Assembly (NCBI GenBank): GCA_027488905.1
Contig: JAIYAT010000020.1
Location: 62,001 to 126,000, forward strand
From: Bacteroidota bacterium
GTDB lineage: Bacteria; Bacteroidota; Bacteroidia; UKL13-3
DNA: 64,000 nt
Direction of reading: 5' to 3'
Shown: positions 9,673 through 17,393 of the stretch, one piece after another
Numbering within the stretch: position 1 is the stretch's first letter
Layout: each line of letters starts with the position of its first letter
Translations under genes and position numbers: made by a program
Notes under the pieces: generated by a model
What the model was told of the DNA's origin: nothing
Databases searched by the model: none
What the model saw: the letters and a program-made list of their open reading frames with translations, nothing else

Positions 9673-9692
9673 AAATAGATAATTGAAATAAA

Positions 9693-9923
9693 TTAAATTA
9701 CTTTTATCAAAGTAACAGTAATTGCAATTGAAGCAGCAATCATGGCTCCTAAACGGATAACAATTCCTTTTTCCAAATCACGTAGATCACGTTTAGTGGC
9801 AATTTGATCTTCAAGTAAACCCCTCAATGATTCTGCTTGAACCTCGGCCTGTTTATTAGTAAAACCTGCTTCTTTCATTTTTTTTATGTAGGCCAAGGTA
9901 TCAAAAATAATCACTTTTTCCAT
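9693..9923 (-). CDS. DUF1640-like coiled-coil protein with C-terminal membrane segment
   Basis: I use the internal Met (MEKVIIFDTLAYIKKMKEAGF, 76 aa) rather than the track's longer ORF, because the DUF1640-type start motif (DTxxxxxxLxxAGFxxxQAE) begins there. A helix (NKQAEVQAESLRGLLEDQIATKRDLRDLEK) is followed by one hydrophobic segment (GAMIAASIAITVTLIKVI). The family shares an architecture with mitochondrial CCDC90/MCUR1 proteins, is often found near mobile or toxin genes, and has no settled bacterial function. It stands 20 bases upstream of the RmlD-like gene start. Confidence 0.65.
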   Translation of the reverse strand: MEKVIIFDTLAYIKKMKEAGFTNKQAEVQAESLRGLLEDQIATKRDLRDLEKGIVIRLGAMIAASIAITVTLIKVI

Positions 9924-10098
9924 TGTCTTCAAATTTAAACTTTGTGAAGGAGAATTAAAAATCATACCCGAAATAAGAAATTGTGACAATTAGAAACAAA
10001 TAAATTCCAAAAAACGAATAATTCAAAAAGACATAAAAATGCACAAAAATCTGATTATCTGTTTAATATACCCAGAATGTTAAATCGGGTTTACTAGA

Positions 10099-10305
10099 TT
10101 AATCGTTCCGATACTCAAGAATATCTGCAGGTTGACACTCCAAAACCTTGCAAATAGACTCAAGCGTAGAAAAGCGTATGGCTTTTGCCTTTCCTGTTTT
10201 TAAAATAGATAAATTAGATAATGTAATATCTACTTTTTCGGATAATTCGTTCAGGCTCATTTTTCGCTTAGCCATCATCACATCTAGGTTTACTATTATG
10301 GCCAT
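10099..10305 (-). CDS. XRE-family transcriptional regulator, short
   Basis: 68 aa, almost entirely one Cro/C1-type helix-turn-helix: MAKRKMSLNELSEKVDITLSNLSILKTGKAKAIRFSTLESICKVLECQPADILEY. It resembles the small YozG-like regulators regularly encoded beside DUF2975 membrane proteins, and here the DUF2975 gene ends two bases before its start. The pair may act as a membrane-linked regulatory module; targets are unknown. Confidence 0.88.
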   Translation of the reverse strand: MAIIVNLDVMMAKRKMSLNELSEKVDITLSNLSILKTGKAKAIRFSTLESICKVLECQPADILEYRND

Positions 10306-10307
10306 GT

Positions 10308-11009
10308 TTATATAGTTAAATCGTTTTCATTCTTCAATTTGGCTCCTTGGATAAAAACCTGAACCACCATTAAAATTACAAACATAATTGGCAATTCAAA
10401 GAGCATTTTTTCATTGAAAACCATTTTCCAACCTGAAAATGAATTAGGGATATAAAGATAATGATTTGGATATTTTATCACGTTTGTTGCCAGTTTTAAA
10501 AACAATTGTTTGTTAATCGAATCAAGAATAGCACTTAAGGGAAAAATTACAGCCAAAAGCCTAAGACGAAATATAAATTTAGGTTCAAAAACACTTTTCT
10601 TTCTAATGGCTTTTGCCAAAACCCAAAGCGTCCAACTCAAATAAAGCCAAATCCATAATTTGGCCAAATCAGTTATGAAAACCAATATATTTAGCCTCGA
10701 AAATCCTTTAAATAAATCTGTATAATCGAATCTGACAAATCCTCTTTCGTGCAATAACACAATTGGTTTAACCCCTAGCGTATCCAGCACCTGAAAGCTT
10801 TCATTAACATTTATGGGTTTCCATTGAGTGGGTATCATAGCAATATTGCCACGTAAAGTAAATGTAATAGGCTCTCCATGAAAATATCCTAAAGGATCAA
10901 AATAGTCAAACATGGTAAGAAAAAGTAAAAAGAATAAATGTCCAAAAAAAAAGATACGGCAAACTTTTTCAAATAGCTTAGGACTCAATAAGGATTGTGA
11001 TTCTTTCAT
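10308..11009 (-). CDS. DUF2975 family membrane protein
   Basis: 233 aa with four predicted membrane segments (around residues 17-36, 116-137, 149-168 and 205-225) and a loop after the first. The layout and the partner XRE gene two bases downstream fit the DUF2975/YoaS-type family. The family is uncharacterised; a role in sensing and controlling the partner regulator is an inference from synteny. The AT-rich region between this gene and the divergent miaB probably contains both promoters. Confidence 0.75.
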   Translation of the reverse strand: MKESQSLLSPKLFEKVCRIFFFGHLFFLLFLTMFDYFDPLGYFHGEPITFTLRGNIAMIPTQWKPINVNESFQVLDTLGVKPIVLLHERGFVRFDYTDLFKGFSRLNILVFITDLAKLWIWLYLSWTLWVLAKAIRKKSVFEPKFIFRLRLLAVIFPLSAILDSINKQLFLKLATNVIKYPNHYLYIPNSFSGWKMVFNEKMLFELPIMFVILMVVQVFIQGAKLKNENDLTI

Positions 11010-11166
11010 TGTGTTATATTTAGGTCCACAATGCTAACTAAAATTTATTTAAAAACAAACTTTATTTATTATTTATCAATAATTTTTAATTACTTATCAA
11101 TTATTTAACTATATTTATATCTTGTCATAAATCGCAAAAAATCTGTCACTATGTCATAATAAACCA

Positions 11167-11174
11167 TATATTTG
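11167..11174 (+). promoter_or_regulatory. TAnnTTTG -7 element for miaB
   Basis: TATATTTG, an exact match to the Bacteroidota -7 consensus, ends 21 bases before the miaB ATG. No convincing -33 element was found at standard spacing. Confidence 0.45.
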
Positions 11175-11195
11175 CACTTCAAAAAAATTGAGTAA

Positions 11196-12578
11196 ATGCG
11201 CGGAGTTATTGCAGAAAATGCACCAGAAACAGCCACAAGGAATTTATATATTGAAACATACGGATGTGCTATGAACTTAGCTGATAGCGAAGTTGTAGCC
11301 TCTATTATGGCAGATAAAGGATTTAAGACCACACAAGATATTAATGAAGCTGATGTAGTTTTTGTAAATACCTGTTCTATAAGAGACAATGCAGAAGCGC
11401 ATGTTTGGGGAAGACTTAGGGAAATTAAACATCATAAGAAAACAAATCCGGGAATGATTGTAGGAGTTCTTGGTTGCATGGCAGAAAGGTTAAAAACCCA
11501 GTTGCTCGAAAAAGAACAAGTAATAGATATAGTGGTTGGACCGGATGCTTACCGAGATATTCCTCAGTTAATTACCCAAGTTGAAGAAGGACACAAAGCT
11601 GTTAATGTTCTTTTATCAAGGGAAGAAACTTATGCAGAAATTACACCAGTAAGATTGAGTTCGAATGGGGTTAATGCTTATATTAGCATTATGCGTGGTT
11701 GCGATAACATGTGCTCGTTTTGTGTAGTTCCATTTACCCGCGGCCGCGAGCGCAGCCGTCCTTCAGATTCGATTATAAAGGAAGCAAATGATTTGTATAA
11801 CCAAGGGTACAAAGAGGTAACACTTTTGGGTCAAAACGTAGATTCTTATAAGGAATTAGATGAACAAGGGAATGTGATTTGTAATTTTGCGCAGTTACTT
11901 GAAAAAGTTGCTTTACTAAGAAAAGACTTGCGAATTAGGTTTGTGAGTTCACACCCAAAAGACATTACAGATGAAGTATTGCATACCATTAAGCGTTACG
12001 ACAACATTTGTAATTATATTCATTACCCTTTACAAAGTGGGAATAGTCGAATTCTGGAATTAATGAACCGAACTTATGATCGCAATTGGTTCAAACAAAG
12101 ACTAGATAAAATTAGGGAAATCATTCCAGACTGTGGCATTTCTACAGATATCATAACAGGGTTTTGCACAGAAACAGAAGAGGAACATCAAGACACTGTT
12201 TCTATGATGGAATATGGCAAATTTAATTTTGCATTTATGTATCAATACAGTGAAAGGCCCGGAACTTTAGCTGCAAGAAGATACAAAGATGATATTCCAT
12301 CAGAAGTAAAACTCAGAAGGCTCCAAGAAATTATTGAAATTCAACACAAGAATAGTTTGGCCTTGAACCAAGCAAAAGTTGGCACTGTTCAAACGGTTTT
12401 AATTGAAGGTTTATCTAAGAAATCAGACCAAAGTTTAAGAGGACGAAACGACCAAAATAGCGTGGTAATTTTTCCAAAAGAAAATTACAATAAAGGGCAG
12501 TATGTTAAAGTTTTAATAGAAAGTGCCACCCAAACAAGTTTGATTGGAAAAGCATTAGAGGAAGTGGTGTTTGATTAA
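11196..12578 (+). CDS. miaB: tRNA-2-methylthio-N6-dimethylallyladenosine synthase
   Basis: 460 aa radical-SAM methylthiotransferase that adds a methylthio group to i6A37 of tRNAs reading UNN codons. The N-terminal domain has its three cluster-binding cysteines in [11 protein letters not shown] (C24), NTCSIRD (C60) and LGCMAERL (C94). The radical-SAM motif [10 protein letters not shown] gives C169, C173 and C176. The C-terminal TRAM-like domain ends the protein ([10 protein letters not shown]... [10 protein letters not shown]). Length and motif spacing fit MiaB better than MtaB or RimO. It is followed after 14 bases by the MtfA-like gene, probably in one transcript with the sigma-54 activator. 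Confidence 0.95.
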   Translation: MRGVIAENAPETATRNLYIETYGCAMNLADSEVVASIMADKGFKTTQDINEADVVFVNTCSIRDNAEAHVWGRLREIKHHKKTNPGMIVGVLGCMAERLKTQLLEKEQVIDIVVGPDAYRDIPQLITQVEEGHKAVNVLLSREETYAEITPVRLSSNGVNAYISIMRGCDNMCSFCVVPFTRGRERSRPSDSIIKEANDLYNQGYKEVTLLGQNVDSYKELDEQGNVICNFAQLLEKVALLRKDLRIRFVSSHPKDITDEVLHTIKRYDNICNYIHYPLQSGNSRILELMNRTYDRNWFKQRLDKIREIIPDCGISTDIITGFCTETEEEHQDTVSMMEYGKFNFAFMYQYSERPGTLAARRYKDDIPSEVKLRRLQEIIEIQHKNSLALNQAKVGTVQTVLIEGLSKKSDQSLRGRNDQNSVVIFPKENYNKGQYVKVLIESATQTSLIGKALEEVVFD

Positions 12579-12592
12579 GCTAAAATTGGAAA

Positions 12593-13888
12593 ATGACTGA
12601 AAAACTCTTTTACGATACTTGGAGTAGCTTTTTGGACAATTACCATTTGTATTATCGAAACTTGGGTCAAAAAGCCAAATTGCGTTTCCTAAAAAGAGTA
12701 AACTCTATTTACCATAATGTTGAAATCATCGGCAAAGGTGGACTTGAAGTAACTGAAGATATAAAGATTTTAGTGGTTTCAAACTTGGTTCAACTAACCT
12801 TTGGCTTAAAAGAATATTGGCTTTATGGCTATGAATATATTCACCTACACCCAGAAGCATTTGTATTGCCAAAATCTGGCGAATTAGTAAAAGGTTCAAC
12901 CTACAATACAAAAATCATTGCATTAAGTTGGCAGCATTTTGCCTTCGACCATCTGCATCCTCAATTAGGCAGAAATGTAAGTTTAGCTCAATATGCACTA
13001 GCCTTGTTGAGAACCGTTTTCAATGGCAAACACTATGATTTACACTTTGGTTCATACATAGATACTTGGTTTGAAATCATTAAAAAAGAATGTGAACTTA
13101 AGAACAGCAGTTCGGAATACCAGCGATTTAATGAAAATGCAGAAGATTATAATTATGTATTTTCTCAATGCGTTGAATTGTTTTTTGAGAAACCTGAAGT
13201 ACTTAAAAAAGACTTGCCAACTACCTATGCGCATTTATGTTTATTGTTGAACCAAGACCCAGCCAACTCATTTGAGGATTATAGTTTTGACCGAACAAGC
13301 TTAGAAAAAAACAACTTAATTGTTAAGCTTCCAAAACATATCCCAATTCACTATAAATATAAAAGTTGGCATTGGTTATATAATTTCAGTTTTTTCGGGT
13401 TAAGCCTATGCCCATTGGTGATGTATTTTCAATTAGATAAATTATTAGTGCATACTCATGAACTATTTATTTTTGCCACGATTTGCAGCATTATTATTTC
13501 AGTTTTAATCTATAAACCACTTAAGCAAATTGGCATTTTTGATAAGTATTGGGTGGTCTTTTTAAATTGCTTTTTAGGTTATATGCCTTGCCTAATTACC
13601 TTATTGATTAGTATTAATAACCTGGGAAGTTTGCCAAATACTTCGCAAAAAAGCAAACATGAGATTATCACGTATTATCTAAGTGAATCTTATGTTAACC
13701 GTGAAAGAAGTAACCCAATTACGTTTGTGTTACAAGACAATTTTCTAATAGATTTTCCAAATGCTAGAACATTTGAGAGTTTTGACAAAACGCCATTAAA
13801 CGGCCATAATTTTTTCAATGGCATAGAATATGACATTAGAAGAGGCTGGTTAGGGATTCCAATTATTTACAAGAGAGACTTATATTAA
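12593..13888 (+). CDS. MtfA-like (M90) protein without HExxH, fused to membrane helices
   Basis: 431 aa. Residues 1-225 align by eye with MtfA, the M90 gluzincin: FLKRVNSIYHNVEIIG near the start, YIHLHPEAFVLP, IIALSWQHFAFDHLHPQLGRN (MtfA: IVLNWLDIQDSFDASGFN) and VELFFEKPEVL... LLLNQDP (MtfA: SEYFFSAPELF... FYQQDP). Where MtfA has the zinc site HEVAH this protein has AQYAL (about 132-136), and the downstream Glu region is not preserved, so it should not be a working protease. Three membrane segments follow (about 265-285, 291-312, 320-341) and then a soluble tail. It ends one base before the sigma-54 activator. Function unknown; a binding or scaffolding role is inference. Confidence 0.72.
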   Translation: MTEKLFYDTWSSFLDNYHLYYRNLGQKAKLRFLKRVNSIYHNVEIIGKGGLEVTEDIKILVVSNLVQLTFGLKEYWLYGYEYIHLHPEAFVLPKSGELVKGSTYNTKIIALSWQHFAFDHLHPQLGRNVSLAQYALALLRTVFNGKHYDLHFGSYIDTWFEIIKKECELKNSSSEYQRFNENAEDYNYVFSQCVELFFEKPEVLKKDLPTTYAHLCLLLNQDPANSFEDYSFDRTSLEKNNLIVKLPKHIPIHYKYKSWHWLYNFSFFGLSLCPLVMYFQLDKLLVHTHELFIFATICSIIISVLIYKPLKQIGIFDKYWVVFLNCFLGYMPCLITLLISINNLGSLPNTSQKSKHEIITYYLSESYVNRERSNPITFVLQDNFLIDFPNARTFESFDKTPLNGHNFFNGIEYDIRRGWLGIPIIYKRDLY

Positions 13889-13889
13889 C

Positions 13890-15131
13890 ATGAATATTCA
13901 AGATATTAAACAAAGGTTCGAAATTATTGGCTCATCGCCATTGCTTAACATTGCCTTAGAAACAGCAGTAAAAGTTTCTGGAACAGATATTACAGTATTA
14001 ATTAATGGAGAAAGTGGTGTAGGAAAAGAAGCATTTTCAAAAATTATTCATGCCTTAAGTGGCAGAAAGCACGGACCTTTTATTGCAGTAAACTGCGGTG
14101 CAATTCCAGAAGGAACCATAGACAGCGAGCTTTTTGGCCATGAGAAAGGCGCGTTTACAGGTGCGCATGATACGAGGAAGGGTTATTTTGAAACCGTAAA
14201 TGGAGGAACTATTTTTTTAGATGAAATAGGTGAACTGCCCTTAGAGACTCAAAGTAGACTGTTAAGAATCTTAGAAAGTGGGGAATTTATTAAAGTTGGT
14301 TCAAGCAAGGTTCAAAAAACAGATGTAAGAATTGTGGCGGCCACTCATAGAGACTTATTAGACCTTGCCAATAAGGGGAAATTTAGAGAAGACTTATACT
14401 ACAGGCTATCCACAGTTCCAATAAAAGTGCCGCCATTACGCGAAAGAAAGGAAGATATTCATCTTTTATTTAGAAAGTTTAGTGCTGATTTTGCTGAAAA
14501 ATACAAAAGTAAACCAGTTGTTTTAGAGCCCGATGCTTTACAAATACTTGGCAGTTACAGCTGGCCAGGTAATATTAGACAATTGAAAAATATAGCAGAG
14601 CAGCTTTCTGTTTTAGATGAAGATAAAATAGTGAATGGGAAAGAACTTGCAAGGGTTTTACCTCCAGAAAAAACATCCCTTCCTATGTTAATTGGTTCAA
14701 ACCAAACCGGAACAGAAACCTTAAGTGAAAGAGATATTTTTTATAAAGTTCTATATGATTTAAGAAAAGACTTAAGTGATTTAAAAACGATTGTGTTTGA
14801 TATGATGCAAGGGAACAACCCAATCAATTCAACAGAACATCATAACAGCTTTTCTAATGTTATGAACAGAGAAGAGGCAATGGCACCAAATCCTCAGAAT
14901 ACTTATATGCCAATTGTTTCTCAATCTTCCTCCACACCGCCAAATCCGCAATACATTGACATAACAGAGGCTAACCACGAACCAGAGTCTTTGAGTTTGG
15001 AAGATAAGGAGATAGAGTTAATTCGTAAATCTTTGAAGAAACACAACGGTAAAAGAAAAAGAGCGGCCCAAGAACTGGGAATTTCTGAAAGAACACTTTA
15101 TAGAAAAATCAAGCAATACGATCTAGAATAG
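13890..15131 (+). CDS. Sigma-54-dependent transcriptional activator (AAA+ and Fis HTH)
   Basis: 413 aa. The AAA+ domain begins almost at the N-terminus with no receiver or other sensor domain. Walker A is GESGVGKE (residues 40-47), the sigma-54 contact loop is GAFTGA (87-92), and Walker B is FLDEIGEL. A variable linker with a copy of the iterated 10-mer (read as GSNQT) leads to a Fis-type helix-turn-helix at the end ([23 protein letters not shown]). It activates RpoN-dependent promoters. Lack of a sensor suggests control by expression level or a partner; the one-base gap to the MtfA-like membrane protein makes that gene a candidate partner. Confidence 0.93.
   Translation: MNIQDIKQRFEIIGSSPLLNIALETAVKVSGTDITVLINGESGVGKEAFSKIIHALSGRKHGPFIAVNCGAIPEGTIDSELFGHEKGAFTGAHDTRKGYFETVNGGTIFLDEIGELPLETQSRLLRILESGEFIKVGSSKVQKTDVRIVAATHRDLLDLANKGKFREDLYYRLSTVPIKVPPLRERKEDIHLLFRKFSADFAEKYKSKPVVLEPDALQILGSYSWPGNIRQLKNIAEQLSVLDEDKIVNGKELARVLPPEKTSLPMLIGSNQTGTETLSERDIFYKVLYDLRKDLSDLKTIVFDMMQGNNPINSTEHHNSFSNVMNREEAMAPNPQNTYMPIVSQSSSTPPNPQYIDITEANHEPESLSLEDKEIELIRKSLKKHNGKRKRAAQELGISERTLYRKIKQYDLE
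14694..14703 (-). repeat. Iterated 10-mer copy 5
   Basis: In the variable linker of the sigma-54 activator, read as GSNQT. Confidence 0.9.
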
Positions 15132-15217
15132 GCTAAAAAGCTGGCAATTTGCAATTTCTGCAAACTTTTATGTTTCCAATATTTAGCTTTTTAAAAGCAA
15201 ACTACTAATTTAGTGTA

Positions 15218-15457
15218 ATGGAAAATATTGAAACTAATCTTCAAACAGAAGAGGAAATCAGTCGGAAAGAAATTTTGATTAGCAAAACCCAAAAAGGCTT
15301 CAAAATTATTTTATGGGGAGCTTTGACATTGCTGGTTAGTGGCTTAATAGCCTTGTTTGCTCCCATGTCTCAATCTGGATTTGAAATTGTAATGTATGGT
15401 TTTACCTCCTTGGGTTCAACCATGATAATTTACGGTCTTTATTTAGCAATTGGATAA
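15218..15457 (+). CDS. Small two-helix membrane protein
   Basis: 79 aa. A charged N-terminus (MENIETNLQTEEEISRKEI) precedes two membrane segments (FKIILWGALTLLVSGLIALFA and FEIVMYGFTSLGSTMIIYGLYLAIG) linked by a short loop. I do not recognise the family. It stands 86 bases after the sigma-54 activator and ends just before a strong hairpin, so it may be the last gene of that transcript. In related genomes this position often holds lptE and secG, but the sequence does not match either convincingly. Confidence 0.65.
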   Translation: MENIETNLQTEEEISRKEILISKTQKGFKIILWGALTLLVSGLIALFAPMSQSGFEIVMYGFTSLGSTMIIYGLYLAIG

Positions 15458-15461
15458 AAAC

Positions 15462-15490
15462 GAGGAAGGCGCCCTTCGGGCGCCTTCCTC
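15462..15490 (-). terminator. GC-rich hairpin terminator, convergent genes
   Basis: A perfect 13-bp stem GAGGAAGGCGCCC / GGGCGCCTTCCTC with a TTC loop. The T-run (GTTTTTATCC) follows on the minus strand, so it best serves the thioredoxin-like gene; on the plus strand no U-tract follows. It also lies 5 bases past the plus-strand gene end. Confidence 0.8.
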
Positions 15491-15503
15491 AATAACTCAA
15501 TTC

Positions 15504-15971
15504 CTATTTTCCGTAAAACTTCTTTTTCATTTCGGCTAAAATTGGAGCCATTTGTTCCGCATTTTTATAGCCTACTACTACTTCAGATTTTTTCTGCTTT
15601 GGATAAATAAAGATAGTAGTTGGATAACCACTAATTTGATAGTTGCTTATCACACCAGCTAATTGCTCTCCAGTGTAGATTTTACCTTCATAAGAATAAG
15701 TAACATTTGTAATTTCTGGATTGAATTTAACAGATATAAAATCCGTATTTAAAACTTGCGAAATCGCAGGTTTAGCATATGCATCCCTGTCCATTTTCTT
15801 GCACCAACCGCACCACTCAGTATAAACATCTACCAACATGATTTTGTTCTTTTTCTTAGCAAGTGCATATCCTTCATTAAAATCCATCCACTTAACTTCA
15901 GTGTTGTCTGCCTTAAATGCAGTAATTACAAAAAATGCCATTACTGCTACTAAAATTTTTGCTTTCATCAT
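15504..15971 (-). CDS. Exported thioredoxin-fold protein
   Basis: 155 aa with a signal peptide (MMKAKILVAVMAFFVITAFKA). The mature part is a thioredoxin fold with active site EWCGWCKKM (C54, C57) and the cis-proline region SGYPTTIFIYP. The KWMDFNEGYALAKKKNKIMLVDVYTEWCGWC pattern places it with DsbD-gamma/thioredoxin_7-like proteins, presumably working in the periplasm in disulfide reduction or redox repair. A partner is not encoded nearby. It stands alone between a hairpin and a 90-base gap upstream. Confidence 0.88.
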   Translation of the reverse strand: MMKAKILVAVMAFFVITAFKADNTEVKWMDFNEGYALAKKKNKIMLVDVYTEWCGWCKKMDRDAYAKPAISQVLNTDFISVKFNPEITNVTYSYEGKIYTGEQLAGVISNYQISGYPTTIFIYPKQKKSEVVVGYKNAEQMAPILAEMKKKFYGK

Positions 15972-16062
15972 ATTTACTTTAACAAATTAGCTTGTCAATT
16001 ATTGTACCGCAATTGTAGAACTCCTGACAAACAAATTTCAATGATTTAATATTAATAAAAAC

Positions 16063-17316
16063 TTAAATCTTCTCAGCCATATCAATAACCTTATCCGACT
16101 TATAAGCTCCTGCATTCAACTTCTCGCGAATTTCTGTAAAAGCTTTTATGGTTCTTTCAACTTGCTCAAGCGTATGCACAGCAGTTGGTATTAACCTTAG
16201 TAAAATCATTCCTTTTGGTATAACTGGATACACAACAACCGAACAAAAGATTTTGTAATTCTCTCTTAAATCATGAACAACAGCAGTTGATTCTGCCACC
16301 GTTCCATGCATAATAACTGGTGTAACACAACTTGAGGTTCTTCCTAAATCGAAACCTTGCTCGCGCAATCCTTTTTGTAAAGCATTTACAATAGTCCAAA
16401 GATTTGCCTTATATTCTGGATGTTTGCGAATTAAATCTAAACGTTTAAGCGCTCCTACAACTATCGGCATTGGAACCGACTTTGCATAAATTTGTGAGCG
16501 TAAGTTGTAGCGTAAAAACTTTACAACTTCTTTGTTTGAAGCAATGAATCCGCCAATTAAAGCCATAGATTTTGCAAAGGTTCCAAAGTAAATATCAATT
16601 TGATCTTGAACACCTTGCTCTTCTCCTGCGCCAGCACCTGTTTTTCCTAAGGTACCAAAACCATGGGCGTCGTCAACAAATAACCTAAATTTATATTTTG
16701 ATTTAAGTTCTACAATTCCTTTTAAATTACCTTGTGCTCCAGTCATCCCAAATACACCCTCAGTAATTACAAGAATTGCACCCCCTGATTCTTCAGTAAG
16801 TCTTGTTGCGCGTTGCAATTGTTTCTCAAGACTTGCCATATCATTGTGTTCATAGACAAAACGTTTACCCATGTGCAAACGCACGCCGTCTACAATACAA
16901 GCATGACTTTCTGCATCATAAACAATCACATCATGTCTGTCTACTAATGCGTCAATTGTACTTACCATTCCTTGGTATCCATAATTCAATAAAACAGCAT
17001 CTTCCTTCATTTCAAAGGCAGCTAATTCTCTATCTAATTGTTCATGATAAGTTGAGTTTCCGCTCATCATTCTGGCTCCCATTGGGTAGGCTAAGCCAAA
17101 ATTCGCAGCGGCATCTTTGTCGGCCTCTCTAACTTCTGGATGATTGGCTAAACCTAAATAATTATTTAAACTCCAATTCAACATTTCCATGCCTCTAAAG
17201 TTCATCATTGGACCAATCTCCCCTTCCAACTTTGGAAACATATAATATCCGTAAGCGTCATCTGCATACTGACCTAATGGGCCAGCTTTTTTGCTAAGTT
17301 TTTCGAATAAATCCAT
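16063..17316 (-). CDS. PLP-dependent alpha-oxoamine synthase (serine palmitoyltransferase-like)
   Basis: 417 aa from the Met of MDLFEKLSKKAGP; the track's extra 22 residues look untranslated. Fold-type I PLP enzyme with VDDAHGFGTLG (Asp216 contacts the pyridine) and the Schiff-base Lys249 in GTFAKSMALIGGF. The family condenses an amino acid with an acyl-CoA. In Bacteroidota the likely roles are serine palmitoyltransferase (first sphingolipid step) or cysteate acyltransferase (sulfonolipid); KBL or BioF activity is less likely from sequence flavour. The neighbours do not decide. A TATTTTTG promoter element lies about 20 bases upstream. Confidence 0.85.
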   Translation of the reverse strand: MDLFEKLSKKAGPLGQYADDAYGYYMFPKLEGEIGPMMNFRGMEMLNWSLNNYLGLANHPEVREADKDAAANFGLAYPMGARMMSGNSTYHEQLDRELAAFEMKEDAVLLNYGYQGMVSTIDALVDRHDVIVYDAESHACIVDGVRLHMGKRFVYEHNDMASLEKQLQRATRLTEESGGAILVITEGVFGMTGAQGNLKGIVELKSKYKFRLFVDDAHGFGTLGKTGAGAGEEQGVQDQIDIYFGTFAKSMALIGGFIASNKEVVKFLRYNLRSQIYAKSVPMPIVVGALKRLDLIRKHPEYKANLWTIVNALQKGLREQGFDLGRTSSCVTPVIMHGTVAESTAVVHDLRENYKIFCSVVVYPVIPKGMILLRLIPTAVHTLEQVERTIKAFTEIREKLNAGAYKSDKVIDMAEKI

Positions 17317-17337
17317 TTTTGATAATATATAATCTCG

Positions 17338-17345
17338 CAAAAATA
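17338..17345 (-). promoter_or_regulatory. TAnnTTTG -7 element for alpha-oxoamine synthase
   Basis: TATTTTTG on the minus strand, 21 bases before the chosen ATG; it lies inside the track's longer ORF, which supports the shorter start. Confidence 0.45.
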
Positions 17346-17393
17346 AGTTAATCGTAAGGAAACGCAAGTGACACTTGTGCACCTATGTTAATT

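Noticed and set aside
11105-11160. Repeated TGTCATAA near the miaB promoter as a regulator site
   Set aside because: Only two loose copies in very AT-rich DNA; too weak to support an operator.
11105-11389. 94-aa minus-strand ORF over the miaB start
   Set aside because: Overlaps the miaB promoter and N-terminus and has no recognisable features.
15218-15457. SecG or LptE for the 79-aa membrane protein, based on usual gene order
   Set aside because: No lipobox, no LptE length, and no SecG-like sequence; kept as an unknown membrane protein.
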